DNA from: Branchiostoma floridae
Lineage: Eukaryota; Chordata; Leptocardii; Amphioxiformes; Branchiostomatidae
Direction of reading: 5' to 3'
Assembly: GCF_000003815.2 (NCBI RefSeq)
Contig: NC_049983.1
Span: forward strand, 28,368,143-28,432,142
DNA: 64,000 bases
The notes beneath the pieces were generated by a model that was not told the DNA's origin, did not search any database, and saw only the letters and a program-made list of their open reading frames with translations. The first letter of the stretch is position 1; each line of letters opens with the position of its first letter. Shown here in pieces: positions 1 through 11,500 of this stretch. The position numbers and the translations under genes were made by a program.

Positions 1-63
1 CGTTCAAAATAATTTACTGTAATGACTGATATGTGAACATACTGTACATGCATCCCTACTTAC

Positions 64-259
64 CTGTCAACCGCATATGATTGGCCAAGATCCACCCACC
101 AGGCGGGGCTATCCTCCGTATTAGTGTGTGTGCAGGGGGCAGCGCCGCTCCCGTCTACGGCCAGACTGGCAGGCCAATGGGCAGACCCATGCGTAGTGGT
201 GCTGGTTTGAAACGCTGGCTTCCCCAGGGCGATGTCAACAGCAACGGGGCCCGGCCGGG
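64..259 (-). CDS. F-type lectin (fucolectin/tachylectin-4) domain exon, partial
   Basis: A 196-nt exon, phase 1 to 2, with acceptor CGCAAACAG and donor GTAAGT. It encodes [29 protein letters not shown] and [20 protein letters not shown], the N-terminal half of an F-type lectin (NxAxGKPAxQSST, AVDG, CTHTxxEDxPWWxVDLG). F-type lectins bind L-fucose and occur in fish, horseshoe crab and other invertebrate immunity proteins. The second half with the HxRxDxC fucose site would be in an exon left of position 1. Confidence 0.9.
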
Positions 260-2541
260 CTGTTTGCGGAAACAAAAAATTAAAGTTTACGCCAATAAAT
301 ATGTATAAGGCATGTCACAGGGAGCCAAAAACAAATTAATTCAAGCTGATTGTGATATCCAGCGTTGGAAAGTTAGAAGGGTGTAGCTCTTTCGACTCAT
401 GACCTAATCCAAAGCAACAGTCCCCGCGCTATCTTTGTGTGTATCTATCAAATACCGTGGACACAACAAAAAAACGTCGATACTAGATCCCATAAAACGA
501 TGCACAGTGCGTGGATTTGACATTTTCCAGTTTGACCCTTGCAACAAGCTTCAAAATGCATAAATGTTTGTTTCTCTTTCGTAGTTTGAAAGGATAAACA
601 CGCTTGGGGCACTCCGCGAATACAAAATGGCCGCCTCAGCTGAATTTGTAACAAGAAGCTTTGAAATTTTGATTCAGCTTTTCACTCGTTCTCATTGAAA
701 TGTCGAAAATGGCATTTTTTTGGTCGGAAAATAAATCGGCTTTATTTTCACTGAAAACCACTTGGTTGTTTGGGAAAATTCCTCTTTTAACCATAGCCAA
801 AAAACGGCAACTTATTATTTTCGGTCCCATTGGTAATGCATTACAGGGCCTGTAACAAACGTTACTGGTAACGTTTGTTACAACAGTAGACTTTACCCTG
901 TTTTCTTAGAAAGGACTTACCTTATTGACTACATCATTTAGGTATAAATGAATGTCCCTAGGGACATTTAAAAAGTGGGCAGCTTTTGTACACCAGGTCA
1001 AATAGAAAGCTTAGACAGCATCGAACAATGGTAACGTTTGTTACAGTCATTTCTGTACAACATTTTGTTGTGCAAGATGGGATACAAATGACAGTCAACA
1101 ACCCTTTCTTGTTTCTTTAGAAAGCCAGAAAAACTGTACAGCGTCACAACAACGGCCATTTCTAGTCTTATACGTGCATAATATAACCATAGCAACCATC
1201 GTACTAGTGGTGGTAACGTTTGTTACAGAATCTGGCGACAGGCATAAACCTCCTCACACAGACTCCAAGATCAGTGACAGGAGCGATCTGACGTGATCGG
1301 ACAGAGGGCCTGGGTAGCTGGTTTCACCTGCCGAACAATCATTCTGGGAACTGAATTGTTAAATTTTTGGCTACTATTTGAATTCTTCGTTTCTTCTCAG
1401 GCGACAGCCATTTTTTAGGGTGTGAAATCCCACCCGTGGCTATAATAATCTTTTAAGCCATCAACCAATACGAATGTTGTGGTGCATCTTTTGTAAAACA
1501 TTACAGGGGTTGTGGAAAAATGAAGGAACCAGTGATGTTGTCTATAATTTGCTCAATATCAAGGCGTAAAGTCAGGCGACAGCATTTCGACATTTAAATG
1601 AGAACGAGCCTTTTATCAAAGCGCTTGGTTTTGGTCAAGCGGTGTTGTTCATTGCCAACTTCACTTAATTCTGAAAAGTTCAACTTTACGAGGAAACTGT
1701 ACATTACATGTTTCGAGCTATATCTAGATAAACAAGGCAGAATTTGGCCAATAGCCTTGTTTTGACAAAACAAACAACGCCGGAAGGCTCACAATGTCGC
1801 CGCAAATTTTGGATCTGGTTTGAGGGGTCCAGACGTTCTAGGGGAAAATGTAACATTGTACATAATTACCTCCATTAAATGTCATGGAGGTTATATTTAC
1901 CTTTATGAAATGTCATGGAGGTTATATTTTACCCAGCGTTTGTCTGTCTGTCTGTGTGTCTGTGTGTAAACAAGATGACTCAAGAACGACTGGGTGAATT
2001 GGTTTCATACCTGGTGTGATGAAAGCTGGAAATGATTAGATTTTGGCCCCCCTAGCGGCTTACCTTGGTACTGCAGCGCAACTTTCGGTTTTGCTATTTC
2101 GGTGTTCTGAACATGCTATGGTCACGATTTTTGGGCGTTAGATAGCTCTTGTGCTCAGGAATAAGTGACATAAGTTTTGGGCGACCTAGCGTCTAGTTTT
2201 GGGATAGCAGGGGCATTTTTCTCAAAAACTTCTGAAGAGGATAACTCGAAGGGAACAACGGATTTTCATGATTTTTGGTATGTAGGTACCTCAGACAATG
2301 TTGTACAAATGAAATACTAATTATGCAAAATAGAATTATGCGTTTTTGTCAAGACATTTCAAAGAGGATAACTGCAGAAAGGATTGAGGGATTTATACAC
2401 ACAGAGTGGAATGCATTTAGCCCCTCAGTTTGTACATGCTAGCAACACTTTTTCTCTATTTCCATGTGAAAGGTTCATTAGTCACAGCCTATTTTTAGGA
2501 TCATATTATGTTTTGCTAGATGTGTCGTCTATTATGATATG

Positions 2542-2578
<37 letters not shown>

Positions 2579-5500
2579 GCAAATAGAAGCATGTCTGTTT
2601 TTTCAGACTGGTGACAAACGATAAGGAAAAGTGCATTTTATACCTGTGCAGGTGACCCCATCTCCGGCGTACCCTTCGTAACAGGTACAGTTGAATCCCC
2701 CGTCTGTGTTAGAACAGGTTGCGTCATCATGGCAGTTGTCTGTGCCATTCGCACATTCGTCGATATCTGTGGATACAAACAACACGCGTTTCCAGTGCTA
2801 AATAAACCTATGAGACTTTTGAACGTGAAAATGGAATATAATGGAAGTAATACATGCAATGCGACAAGTACAGACGCACGATACAATCCCTGACGCTCTT
2901 ACCAGCACACATGACTCCATCTCCACCGTAACCGTCGGTACATTCACAGATGAAGGAACCGTCCGTGTTGGTACAGGTTGCCTGGGCGTGGCAGTTGTGT
3001 GTGCCATCTGCACATTCGTCGACATCTGTGGATACAAATTAAACAGCACAGTCACATCACTTGTGCTACATTGTAACTATGCTATGGGACTTAGTGTTTT
3101 GATACACTACTCTATTGAAATGATGCAGTCTAATATATATCATAATGTTACGTACATAATTTAGTATAATAGCAACCTCTCATGTAGTAGTAACATTACA
3201 AAATAAATGGACCAATGAAAATCTTGGTAAAAGCAGGTAGTAACGCATTCGTCGACATCTGTGGATACAAATAACACAGTCATGTCATCTTTGCTACTAT
3301 GTGAGTAAAGCTATAATGGTGTATTGAGTTTTGATACGTTACTCAATAAAAATCATGTATTCTTTAAATATATTGTCCAATTCAATGTTCTTACCAGTAC
3401 AGTTGACTCCATTTCCACTGTACCCTTCAGTGCAATCACATGTAAAAGAACCGTCCGTGTTGGTACAGGTTGCCTGGGCGTGGCAGTTGTCTGTGCCATC
3501 TGCACATTCGTCGACATCTGTGGATACAAAGAGCACAGGTTTGTATGTATTATTTGTATACGTATCCAGGACCTCCATGAAAAGCACTGTTAGTCACTGA
3601 TAGAAGTTTACCCTGGTATAAGAACACAGAGAGAAATAAATGAATAGATAGATTGCCGCTGATGAATAATCCAATGAAACTTCGTAAAAGTTATAACATG
3701 GAGGTAATTTACTAAGAAGATGTATTGTCGTTGTCTCTGTCAGCAGGACTAGCCCTTTGTAATAGCCACTGGCTCGTTGAAAAGAGAAACGAAACTTTGA
3801 TAAGATTCAAATGATGTTTCACAGATAAACAGGGATGATTTAATACTCGGGAAAGAAATATGAGTGAGTTAGAGAGTGAGTGAGTGAGTGGGTGAGTGAG
3901 TGAGTGAGTGAGTGAGTGAGTGAGTGAATGAGTGAGTTAGTGGGTGAGTGAGTGAGTGAGTGAGTGGGTGAGTGAGTGAGTGAGTGAGTGAGTTTATTTG
4001 CAACATTATAGATGTCTTAGCGGTTTCTAAAGTACCTTGTAGTGCCGTTGACAGACATACAGACCCACAGCATAGCCATTACACCATGGCGACTGAAAAC
4101 ATAACCTTCTTGGCGAAGGTAATAAGTTGAGTACGGTACTTACCGCAGATATATTCATCACTAGTGGCCAGTCCAAACACCTCTATGTTCGTGGTTGCCC
4201 AGTCAATCACGTTGCCATGTTGACCACAGGAGTCTGGCCCCACCTCAGCTGGAGTCAGCACGCGGTCCCAGAGGTTCACCTGTGACAGTTCTCCGCTGAA
4301 CGCTTGATTCGGGTCGAACCCTCCCCCAACTGTTTCTTGATCCTGTGCAAGGATCCATGTCCCACCACTGCGCACTTTTCCTCCTACCTTCAGCCCCGAG
4401 CCGGAAGCCTGAAGAACGCCGTCAGTGTAGACCTGCCAGGCTCCATCGGTGCTGCGCCAGGTGGCACATACTGCATGCCACTCACCATCCCAAACAGGCA
4501 AGGCACCAAGGGTAGCTACGTTACCTTGTACGAACAACTGGAAAATATGTTTTAAAGGCATTGGCAGTTATCTTGCGGAAATTACACCATATATTGCTAA
4601 ACTATTATTGAAAAATAAAAGATAAGTGGTGACTTAGTTAACAGAGGTTTGTGATTGACAACTTACTTCGCTTATGCCCCTTCCTTTATTGAGGATGAGT
4701 AGCTCATTGTGTTGTTCTTGTACAGCATAGCTGACCACACCTGCATGGCTGGTGGAACTCATGTCGGTGCGCATTTGCAGACATAAAGTAAAACTGCTCA
4801 AGTCCTGATCCAATGTTGTCCCCAGCTTGGCGTAGTTACTGGTGCTTCGTGGAGCCGGAAAGGTTATTTTTTGCTGATAACCTGCCGTAATTTACAGGAA
4901 AAAAATAATACATCTTTGTTAAGAGTTTATTCAGTTCCATCAAATACTTCCTCGANNNNNNNNNNNNNNNNNNNNNNNNNNNNNNNNNNNNNNNNNNNNN
5001 NNNNNNNNNNNNNNNNNNNNNNNNNNNNNNNNNNNNNNNNNNNNNNNNNNNNNNNAACAAGTTCGATTCCTGTGCAAGTACTTTGTCTGGGTTTTGTCAA
5101 GTATAGAGAAATGTCAGTGTGTTCGGTTTCTCATTGGAAAAAAGACGCCGGAAAATTTGACATGTTGTTATATAAATTCCCTTTGCTCATGAAATTAACC
5201 CGGGGACTTTGGTATCAATTTCAAGTCGTCAGGAAAAGGCCTATCACTCTGTGAGGTTAATTAATGTGATCAAAGTGAACTGTATCAAAAGATCAACACA
5301 GATAAATTAACACAAAATGACGTGTTTTCAAAGCCACAGCGTTCGCTGTCACTTTGCAATGCACGAGATACCTACAGGGTTGTAGTGGGCAAAACTGGCA
5401 GGTGTGAAAACGCATAAACATTATGCAGGTCTGAGGTCAGTTTTATTGTATTCCTTGTACAGCATAGCTGACCAAACCTGCATGACTGGTGGAGCTCATG

Positions 5501-8500
5501 TCGGTGCGCATGTGTAGACATAATGTAAAACTGCTCAAGTCCTGAGCCAATGTTCTCCCCAGGCTGGCGTAGTTACTGACGCTTCGTGGAGCCGGAAAGG
5601 TTATCTTTTGCAGATAACCTGCCGTGATTGACAGGAAAAATTATACATCTTTGTCAAGAGTTTATTCAGTTACATCAAATACTTTCCTCGGGATGTCAGG
5701 TTGCAGGAGTTCTTTAAACTATCGGCTCAGGTCCTGCCTTCGCAAATAGATTTGATGAAACCCTTTCAAATAAGACGGGTCACGGGCATTATCTAGAAGC
5801 CGGAATAAGTGGGATTCCAGAGCAAGTAAACCAATGCCAATACACTATGTTGAGTATCTTCAAGTCTAGTGAAAGGTCAGTGGGTGCGGTTTCTTATTTG
5901 AAAAAATTTGCACAGATTTCATTTCTGTGTGTATTTCCATGAAAAGGCTTCTGCATGCCTACACAGACAGTTTCAACCCAGTAGTCTATTGCTGCAACCT
6001 GCATCCAGGTATTTTTTTTTTCAACTCACCACAGTTGTAGGCCTTGTTCAGCTGGTCTTTGTCGTGTTTGCTGAGCCCGCTTATCTGCCCGATACGTCCT
6101 TGATCTTTGGAGCTGCAGGGAGGAAAAGATGAGAAACTTGCATATTTGCAAACTCTACCTTTCTGTAGTTTTACTGTCAGGGTGGCATTTGCCTAGCGTC
6201 TACCAGGCTCTGGAAAATTTACCAAATAGCCAGATATACATGCCAGAAAAAAAGTCTTACTTCTTGGTCACGATGGTGTATTGCTTATTTTTGCTGAAAG
6301 TCTTGCCGCCGTAGTGCATGATGGAGTCATAGTCGTAAGGACTCCCGAGCGAGTTGATCCTGCCTGCTGAATATTTGTGGAAGTTGTGTTCTTTATCTGC
6401 AGAGTGGAAAATAGTCTCTTTAGATTCGATCTTCATCCATCCAATGAGGAAAAGAAATAATGAATTTCAGTCTCCTTAACCTCATTGTCTTTAGACTCAA
6501 AGTTAACAACTGTCCATTGTCACTTTATACCATGGACTTGCAATTAGACCTCGGGCACGAACTTGTCTGTACCGGACAGCAAGGCGCGGCCTGATGCAGA
6601 GCCTGTTCAGTCCCCTAGTCTACCGGACTGATGACACAAGTCTTAGAAGACAGAACATATATCTTTTGGAACATTTTTCGTAATGTATCACTATACGGCA
6701 TTTATGATTTATCGTAGTAATACTGAATAAATGTGGAAAAGGCAAGCTTTTTTTTTTATTTACTTAGAGGTCACCGCAAAACAAGGCTCGTGGAGCCACT
6801 CAAGCATTTTGGGTTACGTTACTGAATTGTGAAGAGAGATGTCTGTTAACACTTGATTTAAACAGTTTCAGACTGTACCCCGTGGGGAAGCAAGTCCGTG
6901 GAAGCTTATTCCATAGCGATGTTGTTCTAGGAAAAAAGCTCTGAGCATGGAACTTCCTCCTGTTAGGTGGATTGTGGAGGAAAAAAGGATGATTGGTTTC
7001 CGTGGAAGTGGCTAAACGGGTTCTTGCAGTGAAGGTTCGTATTGAAGGCACAAGTGAGTGAAGTTCTGCCGTGAAGCTTTTCGCAGTAGTCACGGTGCAT
7101 GTCTATGAATATAAAGCATGTTTACTCTTACCTTTTTGAATGTTGTTCAACTGTATGGTGACGTAGTCGTCCCTGTCTGGGCGGGACTGCTCGTGCCAGA
7201 AGCCGAGCGAGTGCAGGATCTCGTGAATCACTGTGGCTTTGGTCCAGCAGAAACGAGCAAGCCTTATGCTGTTCCCATTTTCCTTCGGACCGACGGGAGA
7301 AGAACACCTGTAATCACACGGAGGATAAAAACGATTTTCATTAGCCGTCCTCTCCACTACACGTGCAGCATCTCTTACATTGCCAATTGGTTCAGCTGGA
7401 AAGTGGCAATGCGACTTTTTTCGGTTGAGCTTTGGTTCATCAATTGTTGATTCACAAGATTGTTCACATTTACAGGGGCGCTATACCATTTAAAGAAAAA
7501 TCACAGCTATAGAAAAAACGGTTACTTGAAATACTATATACTCAATGAAATGCGTCTAAAGAAAATAAGCAACATTTTACCCTCTGCCTGTGGTGAAGAA
7601 GAGATGGGGTCCCAAGGGTATGGTCATTTTTCTTTGAAAGCGAAGACACGTGTACTTGCGGTAGTCTTCGATAGCTTGGTCGATAGCTGTTTTCGCGCCA
7701 GCTAATGCAAAAAGAGGTGTTGGTGTTGGTCTAGAGTTCAGTAAGCCTACTGAGAAGCAAGCAGGTTCATTAAAGGTTCTCGAGGACGCGGAGAATGAAA
7801 TTCGAATGTGTGCTTAGTATATTTCTTTGTTTTTGATATCTAATAAGAGTGTGGCGACAATTTCCATTCCTCTTCGCATGTGCCTGTCTTTGAAAACCTT
7901 AACACGTATCAGGGTCCTGATGGGCGCTCCTGAGTCCATCCCATCCTTGCAGCTGAAGAAAGGAAACTGTTCAAGCGTATAGATTTTGCATCGACATGCC
8001 TGGCCTGAATCTATGTGTTACGGCGTCATAACCAACGTGGAACGGGGTCTTCTGATTGGTCCGCGGCGTCTGGCTATATGATAATAAAGAGTTAATGCCT
8101 CGGCCCGAGGTGTATATGGTGAGATATCCGTGTGGTACTGGCTAGTAGCGCCTGATGTCGGAATGACCATATACACCGAGGATAAGGCGGGGCATTAACG
8201 TTATTATCATATAGCCTACACAAACTGACCCATTCAAGCAACAAATTCCTTTATAATACATACTTCCTTTATTCAAGACTTCCAAGGCTTGACATAATGA
8301 CAAATTCCCTTCTGCTGGGACACGTGTGCTGCTATTCAATCCTAAGTTATAGTTGTACATATTCAATAAATTTGAAGGAATGTGAACAGTAATAATGTTT
8401 GGATCAAGGTCGGTTTCAAGGCTTTAATTACTAACAAAGATGTCGATTCATTATGTTACTTGTTAAATGAAACTGGACCATTACAATGAACTTGGTCCCC

Positions 8501-11500
8501 ATGTAATTCTAACATGGACTGTACACTGTACAAAGCATTCCTTTCTGCTGGGACAAGTGTGTTGCTATTTAATCCTAAGTTATAGTTGTACATATTCAAT
8601 AAATTTGAAGGAATGTGAACAGTAATAATGTTTGGATCAAGGTCGGTTTCAAGGCTTTAAAAACAAAGATGTTGATTCATTGTTACTTGTTAAATGCAAC
8701 TGGACCATCACAAGAGACTTGGTCCCCATGTAACTCTAACATGGACTGCACACTGTACAAAGCATTCCTTTCTGCTGACGCATGACGCCGTAACACGTAG
8801 ATTCAGGCCAGGCAGGTGGGTATCGCTCCCCTGATTGGTCAGAATGAATCTACGTGTTACGGCGTTATAACCAATGTGGAACGGGGCCTTCTGATTGGTC
8901 CGCGGCGCCTGGCTATATGATAATATAGGGTTAATGACCCGCGTTCCTTCGGTGTATACGGTGCCATAATTCATGGCGGTTCCTATAACCACCGAATGAA
9001 GCGACCGAGTCCGCGTGCTCTCCCTACCTTTCGAAACTTCTTACCTGTGTGGCTGGGCGATAAAATCTCACCAGCACTCCCTGCAACTTTTTCATAAAGC
9101 ACTGTTTGCGATCTATCTCTATGTACTACAAACACGTCCGAACTGCCGCCATTTTGTTTATTCGCTGTACGTATGGCTCTCGTTCCCAGAGTTGTAAACT
9201 ATTCTACTCACAAATCATGTACAATACTCTGAGAACGAGACCTATGCCCATATTTTAGACCAATGGAAACCTTGGGAAAAGCAGGTGGTTATGGCCTCAT
9301 AATCACCAGGTTTATGGTCGAAATGGAGCCTTCTGATTGGTCCACAGCGCCTGTCTATATGGCAATAATTTTTAATCCATATCAACACTTATTGTTGCTT
9401 AGACCTTCTAGTAAGTTGACCAGGACCGAAGATTAATAACTCGATGTTTTCAGACAGCTTGAAGAGCAGTTAGAAATGTTGTATGACCTTTGGTAGAAAT
9501 AATTCTGAAGCAAAATTGAAATGTAACGTCAGAAGCAGTGGATTCCATTTTGTGCTGGAAATTACGGTTTACCTTTGATTCAGAACATGGTAGGTGGCTT
9601 TACATACCGATTTCAGGATCAATGTAGTAAGGGATGACTCCTTGCCACTTCGCCTTAGTGGAGACACCACGCTTCTCGTTCCCATTCAGGACCTCGTTCT
9701 TTGCTTCCTTATCCATCTCAATGTCCCCCTCAAAGATCACATTTTGTTCGCCTGTGGTTTTCGACAGAAAACAACAACAGAAATAAAAAAAAAACTGTTC
9801 CCATCATGCCAGGTAGACATGTCCTGGCTACAAAAGTTCTGATACTTGGAAAACGGTTAACCTTGGAAGGGGTGTAGCTTGTGTGATCAGCCTTACCTGG
9901 GCTGCATTCGCAGACGAAGCATCCTTTTTCATCGATCTTGTATCCAAAATAGCAGACGTCCGATTCGAAATGGCATTGGAAGCCATCGCACTCTCGTCCA
10001 AGCATCCCTGCGGAAATTTATAAACAATGACTACGCTGCTTTGAACACTCACAGAACAAAGTTAAACCTGCGATATGTCATTTTTTCAGCACATTTCGTG
10101 GTTATAATTCTAAGCTGGGGACCCTTTCCATCTCCTCGACCAGGAAGTGTTGCGCACCCACCCAAGTCATTTTGCGCATGCCCTTAGGAATCTGTGCTGA
10201 GCAGCCTTTAATTCCTCATAATCATAAAGTTAGCCACATGTAAGTTAAATGACAACATTGAATGTAAGAAGCATGTAAGCACACGGTAACAGTGAATGAA
10301 ACTACATGTATGTACACATACTAGTAAAGAAAATAGCACCTGCGAACGTAATAGGCGTTTCACCAGACGTAACAAACTATGTTGCAACATGTAGCCACAT
10401 GAAACAAATGGCAAATGTGAATGTAAATATCAAAAGACATGGAGCAATATCCATTCGTTTTCCTTACCCGCCTCTTCGTTGATCTCGTAGATATCTTTGT
10501 TGCCCTCGTAATGTCTCTTTTCAAGCGTTTCTTCAACAGTGGACAGAAAAATTCAAGCGTTACTTCGAATGTGGTCAGACAAATGTTTAATGTGGCAAGT
10601 AAAAGAGACCAAAACATGCCATGTAACAGGAAGAGACGGGCCAAAGTTTGGTTACGTCTAATTGGAGATCGAAATAAGCCAACAAACAAACGTTCAAACA
10701 ATGAGGTTAGGTAACAATAACATAAAAGGACGGTGGCATGGGTAGAAGACGGAAACAGCATGCTGGTGAAGAGAGTGACCTGTGTAGGGTTACATACTTT
10801 AACAACAATGCCAGTGGATGTCTCAAGCATATGGAAAATTGATTGGTAGAAGTAAGTGTAAGAACTAAAACATGTACTGGGCATCCATGCGTTCAGAATA
10901 CCATCAGACAGTGATTTTCATCCAGAAAGTAGCGGGTTCGCTTACCCGCCTGTCGATTCTCGGTGAAAGCCCGGAGGAGCTCGTCTTCCGCTGGCCCGGT
11001 GTCACCTGGAGAAACATGGGCAAAGGAAGAAAAATATTATCCACATTGAAGCTTATACAGATCTAGATCAGCTTTAAAATGGAGAGGTTTAAGGTGTAGT
11101 TGTTGGGCAGTGTGAGACAAGAGAAGGGGTATACAGTCACCACCGTCTTCCTCTTCACTACCAGCTTCTTGTACCTTTTGAAACGGAAGAGAAACAGCTG
11201 TGTTACACAAAAGAGGCAGAAACATGTTACTTAGTGCGATAAAATCTCACCAGCACTCCCTGCAACTTTTTTATAAAGCACTGTTTGCGATCTATCTCTA
11301 TGTACTACAAACACGTCCGAACTGCCGCCATTTTGTTTATTCGCTGTACGTATGGCTCTCGTTCCCAGAGTTGTAAACTATTCTACTCACAAATCATGTA
11401 CAATACTCTGAGAACGAGACCTATGCCCATATTTTTAGACCAATGGAAACCTTGGGAAAAGCAGGTGGTTATGGCCTCATAATCACCAGGTTTATGGTCG

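Larger units (their letters stand above)
7702..9607. other. Intron of gene A rich in MITEs and tandem repeats
   Basis: No exon recognised and none is needed, because the flanking exons join in frame. It contains the MITE at 8072-8216, the tandem repeat at 8310-8776, the foldback at 8785-8865 and the left part of the large duplication from 9057. Confidence 0.6.

Noticed and set aside
2798-3055. Minus-strand ORF at 2798-3055 (and a plus ORF over 2841-3164)
   Set aside because: Shadow frames over the EGF exon 2903-3025; the real frame gives the six-Cys EGF pattern.
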